A stretch of DNA of 64,000 nt, taken from positions 1-64,000 of the forward strand of contig NZ_JACJTR010000023.1 of NCBI RefSeq assembly GCF_014698795.1, in the 5' to 3' direction. Positions 34,532 through 43,023 of the stretch are shown in pieces. This stretch comes from Nostoc sp. FACHB-892. GTDB taxonomy: Bacteria; Cyanobacteriota; Cyanobacteriia; Cyanobacteriales; Nostocaceae. The notes beneath the pieces are model-generated. The model searched no databases, was not told where the DNA came from, and saw only the letters and a program-made list of their open reading frames with translations. The translations under genes and the position numbers were made by a program. The stretch's first letter is position 1. Every line of letters starts with the position of its first letter.

Positions 34532-34616
34532 TTGGTATGCAGAAACAAGACCTCGCAAATGTCTTAGAGTTCAAAATCGAAAATCCAGTAAAATTTATTC
34601 ACAATTAGAAATTCAG

Positions 34617-35249
34617 GTGCAAATCAATCGACTGACTCAACAAATTCAATTCATCATTGAAATTGATCGATTGAAACACGTGATGCGCCAAACCCTACTC
34701 ACTGATGGGTCACGGCGGGAAAATAGTGCTGAACACTCTTGGCATTTAGCGGTGATGGCAAGTGTATTAGCAGAATATGCCCCAGAGGGTGTTGATATAT
34801 TCCATGCCATCAAAATGCTGCTAATTCACGATTTGGTAGAAATTGATGCAGGTGACACCTTTTGTTACGATGTGCAGGGTAATGACAGCAAAGCAGAACG
34901 AGAAGCACAAGCAGCATTGCGCTTATTCGGACTTTTACCAGCAGACCAAGGTAGCGAATTGCGTTTACTTTGGGATGAGTTTGAAGCAGGAAAAACACCC
35001 ACCGCCAAATTTGCCGCAGCCCTAGACCGTATACAGCCCTTGTTGCATAATCAGCAAACTCAGGGCGGGACTTGGCGGATTTATGGCATTAGGCGTGACC
35101 AGGTGATGAAACGGGTAGCGCCAGTAGAAACAGGTGCGCCGGAACTGTGGCCCTTTGTTTTGCAATTGATTGATGATTGTGTGACAGCAGGGTATCTTAA
35201 AGATGATACTGCCTTAATTACTCAAGAGTTTCGCACTGAAAATTCTTAG
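34617..35249 (+). CDS. HD-domain phosphohydrolase, YfbR-like
   Basis: Start placed at GTG 34617, giving 210 residues beginning VQINRLTQQIQFIIEIDRLK. The longer open frame begins at a GTG inside the small-RNA hairpin and adds about 40 residues unlike the family. Metal-binding motifs are AEHSWHLAVMA (first His), IHDLVEIDAGD (His-Asp) and a downstream Asp in AALDRIQPLL. Relatives in this HD subfamily include 5'-deoxynucleotidases that dephosphorylate dNMPs. Such a role would fit the neighbouring purine gene, but the substrate is not proven. The stop overlaps the convergent peptidase gene by four bases. Confidence 0.82.
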   Translation: MQINRLTQQIQFIIEIDRLKHVMRQTLLTDGSRRENSAEHSWHLAVMASVLAEYAPEGVDIFHAIKMLLIHDLVEIDAGDTFCYDVQGNDSKAEREAQAALRLFGLLPADQGSELRLLWDEFEAGKTPTAKFAAALDRIQPLLHNQQTQGGTWRIYGIRRDQVMKRVAPVETGAPELWPFVLQLIDDCVTAGYLKDDTALITQEFRTENS

Positions 35250-35965
35250 CTATTTCCCAAGTATATAGGTTCTAAAATCGTTTCTTTAACTGTCTTATCT
35301 ACTCTTTCTAAACAATAAGCTTTGGGTTGCAGACGTGAACTCACAACTTTTTTCAACTGTTCGCCAACAAAATGGAGAGCAACCCCATCGTCTACAGCAT
35401 ATCCAGAGCTAATAAGTCCTTCTGATAAAAGTTGATGGTAAGCAGGTTTTCTTCTTGGCTCACCGTCGTAATGAGGACAGTTACTACCTTTTAGAAAGCC
35501 AAGGCACTGTAATACGCTCATTTTCCCAGGAATAGAGTCTGTCAGACCCTCTTCAAACCAACAAATAGAGCCTGCACTTAAGCCAGAAAGAATAACGCCA
35601 CTTTCCCAAGCTTCTCTCAAAACATGGTCAATTCCCCACTCTTTCCAAAGAGCAATTAGGTTTTTAGTGTTTCCACCTCCTACATAAATAATGTCCTGCT
35701 CAAGAACAAAAGACCGAAAGTCCGATGTAAATGGGTTAAACAAGGATAAATGAGATGGTTGACATAGAAGTTGCACAAAAGCTGAGTAGAATTTAACAAT
35801 ATATTTGTCAGAATCACCACTTGCTGTAGGGATAAAACAAATCTTCGGTCTTTCCTTTTTACATAATCCCAAAATATATCGATCAAGTAGAGGATTTTCA
35901 GGTTCCATTGAAAAGCCTCCACCGCCCATTGCAATGATTTGTTTAGGAACTGAATTTGTACTCAT
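35246..35965 (-). CDS. Peptidase E family (S51) / type 1 glutamine amidotransferase-like protein
   Basis: 239 residues, no signal peptide. The start KQIIAMGGGGFSMEPENPLLDRYILGL, the block PKICFIPTASGD, YVGGGNT, and the nucleophile motif GLSAGSICWFEE are typical of the peptidase E group. There a serine in a nucleophile elbow replaces the cysteine of glutamine amidotransferases. Classical PepE cleaves Asp-Xaa dipeptides. Cyanobacterial and Bacillus (YgaJ-like) relatives have this same form and are less characterised. Convergent four-base overlap with the HD-domain gene. Confidence 0.85.
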   Translation of the reverse strand: MSTNSVPKQIIAMGGGGFSMEPENPLLDRYILGLCKKERPKICFIPTASGDSDKYIVKFYSAFVQLLCQPSHLSLFNPFTSDFRSFVLEQDIIYVGGGNTKNLIALWKEWGIDHVLREAWESGVILSGLSAGSICWFEEGLTDSIPGKMSVLQCLGFLKGSNCPHYDGEPRRKPAYHQLLSEGLISSGYAVDDGVALHFVGEQLKKVVSSRLQPKAYCLERVDKTVKETILEPIYLGNS

Positions 35966-35992
35966 TTTAAATCTTGTTCTATTTCTATCCCA

Positions 35993-36745
35993 TCAAATTA
36001 CCTGAGAACCAGCCTCCGAAATCGGTTTCGCCAAAATTTCTTCCCACTCAGACTGCGAGAGTGGTTTCAACTCTATCTGCATATCAAAACAATTACTAGC
36101 TGCGGCAACTAAATCTGCAATAATCTTTTCCATACTCAGACTTTGAGGCAGTTGTACAGTCGTAAAAGATTCTGCACCAAATACTTGAGCAAACAGTTCA
36201 GCATCCGGTTGCAAACGGATGGAACCATGTTGCAAAATTACCCCACCACGTCGCAATTGAGCGCTACCAATGAGTTTGGTAGCATCTGGTAAAACTAAAT
36301 CTGCACTGGTTGCTGTACCAAAACAGTTAGGATTGTGGATGTAACCTCGCCCTTCTGTACCGTAATATAATTCTACGCCGAGCGATCGCCACCCTTGAAT
36401 CAAAAACTCACAAATTTTTTCGTACACTTGGAAGCGACTACCCGTAAATCCAGATGTGACTACAGCGTAAGTTAAATCACCTTGGTGTAACACAGCCCGT
36501 CCACCGGTAGGACGCCGCACTAAATCCAGTTTTTGCCCTTGCCAAATTAAATGTTGCCAATGCTCAGGGAATTGGCGTTGATGATAGCCGAGAGAAATGG
36601 CAGGTGGCGACCAAGTATAAAAGCGCAGAGTTGGCGGATGCTTTCTTGAATAGTGCTGTTCTAGCAACCATCGGTCAATCGCCATCTGCACATTGCCGTC
36701 TGCCTCTAGCAAAGGAATTAGTCGCCAAACCTGATTACTATGCAT
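35993..36745 (-). CDS. Lipoate-protein ligase A family protein
   Basis: Start at ATG 36745 (250 residues, MHSNQVWRLIPLLEADGNVQMA); an earlier TTG adds four residues. Family marks are LRFYTWSPPAISLGYHQ, VRRPTGGRAVLHQGDLTYAVV (the lipoyl-AMP binding loop) and KLIGSAQLRRGGVILQHGSI with the expected active-site lysine. It transfers lipoate or octanoate to carrier-protein lysines. Lipoate ligase (LplA) and octanoyltransferase (LipM-like) roles cannot be told apart by eye. It has its own upstream space and faces away from the YbjN gene's end. Confidence 0.85.
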   Translation of the reverse strand: MHSNQVWRLIPLLEADGNVQMAIDRWLLEQHYSRKHPPTLRFYTWSPPAISLGYHQRQFPEHWQHLIWQGQKLDLVRRPTGGRAVLHQGDLTYAVVTSGFTGSRFQVYEKICEFLIQGWRSLGVELYYGTEGRGYIHNPNCFGTATSADLVLPDATKLIGSAQLRRGGVILQHGSIRLQPDAELFAQVFGAESFTTVQLPQSLSMEKIIADLVAAASNCFDMQIELKPLSQSEWEEILAKPISEAGSQVI

Positions 36746-36808
36746 CCTATACAGCAAAAGCCCAATCTAAAATCCAAGTTGCGCTAGAAGCACACCAAAG
36801 GTACGACC

Positions 36809-36831
36809 TAAAATCCAAAATCCAAAATTCC
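36809..36831. repeat. AAAATCC-type heptamer repeat
   Basis: AAAATCC occurs in tandem with slight variation between the lipoate-ligase-like and YbjN genes. A related repeat forms the 5' end of the miaE frame at about 52996-53024. Confidence 0.7.
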
Positions 36832-37311
36832 TTAAGTTGCACCAAATTCGGTTTGTAAAGCTTCATCATTATTATCAGCGATCGTTGCCACAATGGTAAT
36901 CAGCCGAGATACTTCACCAGGAGATAACTCCGCTAAAGTGCGTGTTGATATCACAACCACCCGGTTTTCAATAATACCGAAACGCGCTTCAAAAGTACTA
37001 GAGCAGTTTAACTCCAAAAGATACCGCATTAACTTAGGTTCATCTTTGGCAGGTAAATTTAGCACCGCAGACCAAACCGTAATGGTGTCTTCATCGGTTG
37101 TCCCGTTGAGTTGGACAAATACTTGCACACTTCCGTACTTAAACTTCCAGAGATAACCACCCTCTGGAGTGTGGCTAACCATCGCACTGTCATCTTGTTC
37201 CAAGGAATCGATGACATTCTCAATTACCTCTACATGATTAATGCTTGCCGTTTCGGCGATTAGCTCATTAATGGATTCGTTACTAGGTATGGTTTCTTGG
37301 TAGCTTGTCAT
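36832..37311 (-). CDS. YbjN domain-containing protein
   Basis: 159 residues with GAGGAA eight bases before ATG. The core (about 30-150) reads VEVIENVIDSLEQDD, GGYLWKFKYGSVQVFVQLNG, WSAVLNLPAKDEPKLMRYLLELNCSSTFEARFGI and TRTLAELSPGEVSRLI, matching the YbjN fold related to type III secretion chaperones. Cyanobacterial homologues are common; no biochemical role is established. The protein is acidic and cytosolic. Confidence 0.85.
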   Translation of the reverse strand: MTSYQETIPSNESINELIAETASINHVEVIENVIDSLEQDDSAMVSHTPEGGYLWKFKYGSVQVFVQLNGTTDEDTITVWSAVLNLPAKDEPKLMRYLLELNCSSTFEARFGIIENRVVVISTRTLAELSPGEVSRLITIVATIADNNDEALQTEFGAT

Positions 37312-37681
37312 AGAGATTTTTCCTCAACATATTTGCTGTCTTATCTACACATACTTTATAACTTGTGGACGCAATTGGTTTGAGCTTGCTTTTGCGTTTA
37401 CTTTCCAAATGCTCAAAGTGTGGGGCTGCGATCGCATCTGGAGAGATTGCCTGCACTTGACCATTGAGAGTATCATAATCGTCTCGCAGGAGTATAATTA
37501 ATGGCGATGTCTACGACGGGCTACGCCTACGCGAAAACATTTCCTTAGTATGGTTAAACCGTACTCACCTGCGCCCACAGTGAAATTTGTGGATGAATAC
37601 TATCTGTTGTATTAAAACCTATTTCCAGAAGTTAGAAGCATTGAAATTATATTCTAAACCTTAAACTTATATACGTATTTC
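37312..37681. other. Intergenic with dispersed repeat
   Basis: Contains a 29-base dispersed repeat at 37504-37532 (GCGATGTCTACGACGGGCTA...), which recurs with one change at 38827-38855. Divergent promoters for the YbjN and J-domain genes must lie here. No gene was seen. Confidence 0.55.
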
Positions 37682-38722
37682 ATGCCTAGAACCACCTCAT
37701 CTCCATCCCACTCTCCTCTTGAAACTCCACTCGCTCTCTCCGAATTACATATCCGCTTAGAATTTTTAGAAAAAGAACACAAATCGCTACTTAAACAAAT
37801 TAAGAGAAAGCGAACGGAATTAAATAATTTTGTTGAACAGATGCGAACTTTGTCCACAGAAATATTTCATCAAGCTAATCCCCACTTCCAAAAAATGGCT
37901 GAGTTAGACCGGGATATTCATGCTTTATTTGATGAAATCTTTACTACCAGAAAGTTTGGTAAACAAACCATCAAAAATATAGAAGCAGTTTACCTTAACC
38001 TCCAGTTGACAGGTGTCATTAGTCGGAAACAATTTAATCTAGAGTTAGACGAAGTATTTAATAATTCCGAACCCAAATCAAATTTTTCAGAGGAAGCTGC
38101 TGAAGATCGGCATCAACATTGGCAAGCACAACAGTCTGTAGAATCTCCGTCTGTAGTTAGAACAGAGGATAAGAGAAAAATTCGGGAAACATTTCTCAGA
38201 TTAGCTGAAATTTTTCACCCTGATAAGGTAAAAGACAGCGAGACACAGAGATATCATACAGAAGTTATGAAATCAATCAATAAAGCCTACCAAGAAGGAG
38301 ATTTGGCAAGACTTTTAGAAATTGAGCGAGTTCAGCAAGTAGGAGAAGTTATTGATTATAATAGCGAGGATGATTTAACTAGAAAATGCCGAACTATAGA
38401 ACAGCAGAATCAAATTCTCCTCGCTCAGTATGAAAACTTGAAACAGGAACTGCGTTTAGTAAAAAATACTCCAGAAGGAACTATGGTTTCTGATTCTCGC
38501 AAAGCTGCTAAAAAAGGCATTGACTCTATGGCTTTGATGGTAGAAACGATAGAATCTCAAATTAAGGTTATTGTTCAGATCCGGGATTTTGTCAAGGACT
38601 TTAGAGAGCAGAAAATCACTATCAAAGAGTTCCTCGGTGGGCCACCAACTCTGCACTCTTTAGATGAGGAAATCATGGAAGATTTGCTTGAGCAAATGTT
38701 GTCAGAATTAATGAGATATTAA
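37682..38722 (+). CDS. J-domain protein with flanking coiled coils
   Basis: 346 residues. A long helical region (about 18-85, with LEKEHKSLLKQIKRKRTEL) leads to the J domain at about 160-215: KIRETFLRLAEIFHPDKVKD with the HPD triad at 179-181 and INKAYQEGDLARLLEI. A second coiled coil (about 230-345) follows. J domains stimulate Hsp70 ATPase activity; the long helices probably choose the client or dimerise. The gene does not resemble DnaJ itself, as it lacks the Gly/Phe and zinc regions. I recall similar unnamed proteins in cyanobacteria. Confidence 0.8.
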   Translation: MPRTTSSPSHSPLETPLALSELHIRLEFLEKEHKSLLKQIKRKRTELNNFVEQMRTLSTEIFHQANPHFQKMAELDRDIHALFDEIFTTRKFGKQTIKNIEAVYLNLQLTGVISRKQFNLELDEVFNNSEPKSNFSEEAAEDRHQHWQAQQSVESPSVVRTEDKRKIRETFLRLAEIFHPDKVKDSETQRYHTEVMKSINKAYQEGDLARLLEIERVQQVGEVIDYNSEDDLTRKCRTIEQQNQILLAQYENLKQELRLVKNTPEGTMVSDSRKAAKKGIDSMALMVETIESQIKVIVQIRDFVKDFREQKITIKEFLGGPPTLHSLDEEIMEDLLEQMLSELMRY

Positions 38723-38826
38723 TTGATTATTAAAAATTGGGTTGTTTCGGAAATGGCTAAGGGACTTCCAAATATAAAAATATACCATCGCTATAGAGGC
38801 AGGGAGCAGGAGCAGGGGAAGGGAAA

Positions 38827-38855
38827 GCGATGTCTACGATGGGCTACGCCTACGC
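38827..38855. repeat. Dispersed 29-base repeat, second copy
   Basis: GCGATGTCTACGATGGGCTA..., one base different from the copy at 37504-37532. Both have the CTACG..GGGCTACGCCTACGC form of palindromic repeats dispersed in Nostoc. Confidence 0.75.
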
Positions 38856-38902
38856 TAAACCATAACACAAACCGGAAATCACAAAATCTGATCGATTCGG
38901 TC

Positions 38903-40027
38903 TTAGTACAGCTCGTATTTCATTAACTGACAGGGCAACGTTCCGTTGTACACTGCAATTCGCTTAGATGATTTCAATCCAATCGATTGAGACAGTTCCT
39001 TGTTGCCACTCAGCACAAACGCAGTCCAGCCTTTAAAGCGTTGTTTCAACACATCACCCAAAAGTTTGTAAAATGCCCCCAAGTCACTATCTCGCCCCAG
39101 CCGTTCGCCATAGGGCGGATTGCACAATAAGATTCCACTGTCTGCGGGGGCGACAACATCAGCAAGCTCCATTTGAGAAAACCATACATGGTTATCAACA
39201 CCACAGTTTTGAGCATTGTTAATCGCCTGCTCAATCACATTTTCATCGCGATCACTTCCCCAAATCGGCGCGGGAAGGGTATCTAGTTGGCTATCCTTAG
39301 CTTCTTGGAGCAACTTTTCTAAAAGGGACAGATCAAAATCGAGCCAAGTTTCAAATCCAAAGCGCTCGCGAAATAGCCCTGGTGCTATATTAAGTGCCTT
39401 TAAGCTAGCTTCTAGAGGTAAGGTGCCAGACCCGCACAGAGGGTCGTAGAACATCTGGTCTGGCTGCCAGCCGGAAAGTTGAATGAGGGCAGCAGCTAGA
39501 GATTCCTTTAGTGGGGCTGCTCCAACCGCAGGGCGGTAGCCTCGGCGATGTAGACTATTTCCAGAACTGTCGAGCTTAACGGTACAAAAGTCGCGCTCAA
39601 TATGAACATTGATCCGCACATCTGGTTCATAAAGCTCTACATTTGAACGCTCACCCAGATTTTCTTGCTGTTGGTCAACAATCGCATTTTTGATTTGCAG
39701 AGATGTGAAGTGGCTGTGGTTGAGGTGATCATTTTTGCCTGTGGTATTCACCGCCAGCGTCATGTCTGGCGTGAGATAGTTTACCCAATCGATAGTCTGA
39801 ATGCCGCGATAGAGATCCTTTGCATCTTGACAAGGAAACTCATGGATGTTCATCAAAATTCGGAACGGCAGCCTAGCCCAGAGGTTGACGCGATAAAGCA
39901 AAGTGCGATCGCCCTCAAAGGCTACACCGCAAAACCCTGGCTCCACGGAATGGGCACCCAGCTCCTCTAACTCTTGAGCGGCGAGGGTTTCTAATCCACG
40001 AGCAACCGTTGCAAAATACTGATTCAT
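38903..40027 (-). CDS. THUMP-domain class I SAM-dependent RNA methyltransferase (RlmL/YpsC-like)
   Basis: 374 residues. The N-terminal ferredoxin-like and THUMP regions (about 1-150; QELEELGAHSVEPGFCGVAFEG) precede KDSSGNSLHRRGYR-like LDSSGNSLHRRGYRPAVG, the conserved entry to the catalytic domain. Then come FYDPLCGSGTLPLEA for SAM binding and the N6/N2-methyltransferase motif NPPYGERLG at residues 303-311. The family methylates guanine N2 in 23S rRNA (RlmL, m2G2445) or tRNA (Trm14, YpsC-like). The length fits the single-methyltransferase form. Confidence 0.9.
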   Translation of the reverse strand: MNQYFATVARGLETLAAQELEELGAHSVEPGFCGVAFEGDRTLLYRVNLWARLPFRILMNIHEFPCQDAKDLYRGIQTIDWVNYLTPDMTLAVNTTGKNDHLNHSHFTSLQIKNAIVDQQQENLGERSNVELYEPDVRINVHIERDFCTVKLDSSGNSLHRRGYRPAVGAAPLKESLAAALIQLSGWQPDQMFYDPLCGSGTLPLEASLKALNIAPGLFRERFGFETWLDFDLSLLEKLLQEAKDSQLDTLPAPIWGSDRDENVIEQAINNAQNCGVDNHVWFSQMELADVVAPADSGILLCNPPYGERLGRDSDLGAFYKLLGDVLKQRFKGWTAFVLSGNKELSQSIGLKSSKRIAVYNGTLPCQLMKYELY

Positions 40028-40154
40028 TCTCTAATCCAAAGCATTGTCTTTATTGCTGACCCATTGACATTCTCTCTCGTTATACCAATTCACGAAAACC
40101 CTGATATATAAAGATTTATCGTAGGGGCATCAAAACCTGTTTGGATTAGTTAAA

Positions 40155-40193
40155 ACAAGGCGTAAGCGCCATCGACTGATTGACGCTTACACC
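40155..40193 (-). terminator. Possible terminator of the SLH-fasciclin gene
   Basis: On the minus strand GGTGTAAGCG pairs with CGCTTACGCC (one wobble) around a 15-base loop, followed by TTGTTTTA. It lies about 130 bases after the stop at 40321. The element could also be a dispersed palindrome. Confidence 0.5.
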
Positions 40194-40320
40194 CAACAAA
40201 TTTGGGCTTTATCTTCTTAAGTTAACACCTATGAGCAATGCTATGCTCTTATGAAAGATTAGGAGCAATACCCTGTGGGAAGCCTTCGGCTACATGAATT
40301 ACCCCTACTTCTATCTTCAA

Positions 40321-42036
40321 TTAGAAGTTGTAGCCAAGTCCTAATTGTAGCCCTACATCAGTTTCGTCCATAAAAGCAGCATTAACAGCACCATTTAACG
40401 TAAATCGAGTACCGAGAGGAACGTCTACACCACCAGTTAGCAGTAATCCAAAATCAGTGTCGAGATTAGCTTCTATGGCTACGCCAGCACCTATATAAGG
40501 AGATATAGAGAAGGTTCTTGCACCCACTTCAGCAGCTCGACGAGGAGCAAAATCCAAAGTTAAAGGAACCATAAACAATGTATCATCCCCAAAGATCACT
40601 GATGGTCGCACTGAGATATTGCGTGTCAGACCAATTTTGCTGAACACTGAAAAGTTACTGTCGCCCAAAGCTGTGTCGTTGCCGCTCAAACCAATGTTAC
40701 CACCACCCCCGATATAGCTAGGGCCACCAAGAGTAGTTCTACCTGCGTTAACATTAGGCGTTGTGCCATCTGTATTTCCTGTTGGCGGCTGATTTAACTG
40801 GCTGATATTAACATCAGGCGGAACGAGGACTTGGTTAACTGCATGGATAACACCATTGCTAGCTTGGACATCGGCTTGGATAACTCTGGCATTATTCACC
40901 GAGACTTGATTATTAGCGCGATCAATTTGAATATTTACAGCGCTTTCTTCATAGGTTTTCAGTTCTCCAGCTGAGAGCTGACTAGCGGTTACTGCACCAG
41001 GAACCACATGATATCTCAAAATCTTAATCAATGTTTCTCTGTTCTCTGGTTGCTGTAACTGCTGTAGGGTAGCAGCAGGCAAAGCAGCAAACGCTTGATC
41101 GGTGGGAGCGAAGACTGTATAAGGGCCAGGCTGTTGAAGAATATCTGCTAAACCAGCTGTCTTTAATAAAGAAGTCAGAGTTGTAAAAGAATTACTGGAT
41201 GCAGCAAGAGAAACAATATCAGTACCGGTTTGAGTACCGCCAGCAGTTCCACCAACAATATATTGAGCAGCTGGAAGATTGCTAGCAATGGGTTGCACTC
41301 TTCCCTGTCTAGCCAAAGCTTGATATAAGAGTGCCGCAGCTTCAGCACGAGTCAGAGGCTGTTGTGGATTGAGTTGTTTTACATCTGGATAATTAACAAC
41401 AATATTAGATTGTGTTGCTGCTACCACACTATTAACAGCATACTGCGGGATAGCTGAGGCATCGGTGTAGTAGGTGCTGAGGTCAGTACTGGTTCCAGTG
41501 GTGCTACCAGCTATACCCAAACCATTTGTTAAAGCAACGATCGCCTGTACCTTGGGTATTTGTTGATTTGGCGAAAACACGTTCCCAGGATAGCCTGCCA
41601 CAAATCCAGTTTCGTAGGCGTACTGAATTGCAGAAGCCGCCCAATAGCCAGCAGGAACATCACCAAATCCACCTGCGCTTAATTGCCGAACTCGATTTTG
41701 GTTAGGAAAAGCTTTTTGAATTAGGGCAGCAAACTCGGCACGAGTCACAGCTTGGTTCGGTCTAAAGCTGCCATCAGGAAAGCCAGTAATTACGTTGTTG
41801 TCAGCTAGGACTTGAATGAAGGGACGCGCCCAATAATCTGAAGAAACATCAGACAAGTTAACTGATGAAGCAGGTGATGGTGTTGCAGATGGTGTTGCAG
41901 GCGATGGTGTCGTCGATGGAACAGTATTTTGAGATGAAGCTGGGGTAGAAATTACGATGGGAGTTATTGTAGCAGCTGTCATTCCCAGAACTAGTAAAGC
42001 AACCCTTGCTGATGACCCACGGAAAAAACTAAACAT
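40321..42036 (-). CDS. SLH-fasciclin-beta-barrel outer-membrane protein
   Basis: 571 residues with GAGGA eight bases before ATG. Order: signal peptide; a Pro/Thr/Ser-rich stretch; three S-layer homology repeats (about 55-245, e.g. WARPFIQVLADNNVITGFPDGSFRPNQAVTRAEFA); a fasciclin domain (about 270-400, GPYTVFAPTDQAFAALP ... HAVNQVLVPP); then a small C-terminal barrel of alternating strands ending LQLGLGYNF, with the terminal aromatic needed for outer-membrane insertion. SLH repeats would grip peptidoglycan-linked polymer and the fasciclin domain mediates adhesion. All three parts in one chain suggest an outer-membrane anchor. Confidence 0.85.
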   Translation of the reverse strand: MFSFFRGSSARVALLVLGMTAATITPIVISTPASSQNTVPSTTPSPATPSATPSPASSVNLSDVSSDYWARPFIQVLADNNVITGFPDGSFRPNQAVTRAEFAALIQKAFPNQNRVRQLSAGGFGDVPAGYWAASAIQYAYETGFVAGYPGNVFSPNQQIPKVQAIVALTNGLGIAGSTTGTSTDLSTYYTDASAIPQYAVNSVVAATQSNIVVNYPDVKQLNPQQPLTRAEAAALLYQALARQGRVQPIASNLPAAQYIVGGTAGGTQTGTDIVSLAASSNSFTTLTSLLKTAGLADILQQPGPYTVFAPTDQAFAALPAATLQQLQQPENRETLIKILRYHVVPGAVTASQLSAGELKTYEESAVNIQIDRANNQVSVNNARVIQADVQASNGVIHAVNQVLVPPDVNISQLNQPPTGNTDGTTPNVNAGRTTLGGPSYIGGGGNIGLSGNDTALGDSNFSVFSKIGLTRNISVRPSVIFGDDTLFMVPLTLDFAPRRAAEVGARTFSISPYIGAGVAIEANLDTDFGLLLTGGVDVPLGTRFTLNGAVNAAFMDETDVGLQLGLGYNF

Positions 42037-43023
42037 GGAAATATCCTCTTTTCAAATTCTTGGATTGACTATTGGAAAATACTAGATGCAAGGTTCGGTG
42101 AATACAAATATCGAGATGATTGCTTGGTTTGCCTCGATATGGAAACCACAAATACAACCACTAACTCTGAAAAATTAAAATGTTAGATTTAGATATTAAA
42201 AGCATCTATCTTGACATTTCATAACAATTATTCAAATGTTCCCCACACATAGTACAGAATCCCTATTTGATTTTTAAAGAACCGCAGATAACAATAAGTG
42301 GCGATACTGTAGCATATGGTATGTTGCAACAATATAAGGCACTTAATGCAAATAGGCGATTTTATCAGTTATAAAATCGCAGCCAAGCAGTAGGATAATT
42401 GGCTTTTAATTAGCCATTTCTTTATAATTGCTGAAGATGGTTCATGCCGTCAAGCTAAATGCATCATCATCTTGAGCAATATTTAAGAAATAGAAGGTAT
42501 CTTGGTGATATCCCGTATTATTCACCTTTTGGCCAAGTTATACAACTAACTAATGGCTGGGTTTCGAGACAAAACTTTCTCTCTTTAGATAGTTGTCTGT
42601 AATGGTGAATTTTCAAATACTAGGCTGAGAATTAGCGATCGCAATCAAAATTTTGGGGCATGATTGCACCAATATTTTTTACTAGGAATTATTTTTTTTC
42701 AAAAGAGAATTTTATAAAAATGAGCTACGGAGAAACTAGAGTTTTTGAAAGGTGTCTAATTTATAACAATCTTGCTGATAATTTCTCTGGAGGTGGGGCA
42801 AGAAATCCGGTTTCACTCCACCAATAAAAGGGACTGGGGATTAGGTTATAAAACGAAAAATTATGATGGTTGCTCTGACCCCTTCCAAATTTTGGGATGT
42901 TTCCCAGTCCCCATTCCCCAGTTCCCAGTACCGGAGTGGCGAGGAGTTGAACCCAGCGTTTTCATATAAGTGCAACGCTTTTTCACGTTTTGAGTCAGCC
43001 AGAAGCATTACTATAAAAAAGTT
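42037..43023. other. Long gene-free stretch
   Basis: Nearly 1 kb without a convincing gene. It must hold the promoter of the SLH-fasciclin gene. Short inverted repeats GGGACTGGGGA (about 42831) and TCCCAGTCCCCA (about 42903) bracket a purine/pyrimidine-rich block typical of dispersed repeats. The 65-codon plus frame at 42772-42969 runs through this repeat and is not credible. A 26-codon minus frame ending DDAFSLTA (about 42447-42527) has no clear start. Confidence 0.5.

Larger units (their letters stand above)
34072..34535 (+). repeat. Three tandem direct repeats of about 160 bp
   Basis: Units begin at about 34072, 34232 and 34394 with GTGCAGTTT(T)..AAA(G/A)TGTCAC. Each carries an extended -10 box, GTGTGAGGAGCAAGTT and a hairpin with T-run. 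The conserved GTGTGAGGAG starts at 34140, 34300 and 34461, a period of 160 and 161 bases. Unique-looking bases between the conserved blocks differ between units. Confidence 0.9.

Noticed and set aside
34072..34535. CRISPR array
   Set aside because: Units are about 160 bases with conserved promoters and terminators; there are no short repeats with unique spacers and no cas genes.
34497..34616. Upstream extension of the HD-domain gene
   Set aside because: The start would lie inside the hairpin of small-RNA copy 3 and the added residues do not resemble the family; GTG 34617 fits better.
42447..42527. 26-codon minus frame ending DDAFSLTA
   Set aside because: Only a weak GTG start directly after a stop codon, no ribosome site and no family known to me.
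42772..42969. 65-codon plus-strand frame
   Set aside because: Crosses a repeat with inverted GGGACTGGGG blocks; no ribosome site or similarity.
42930..42995. tRNA-like segment with GGGTTCAACTCC on the minus strand
   Set aside because: It recalls a T-arm, but the T-stem pairs poorly and no acceptor, D or anticodon arms can be drawn.
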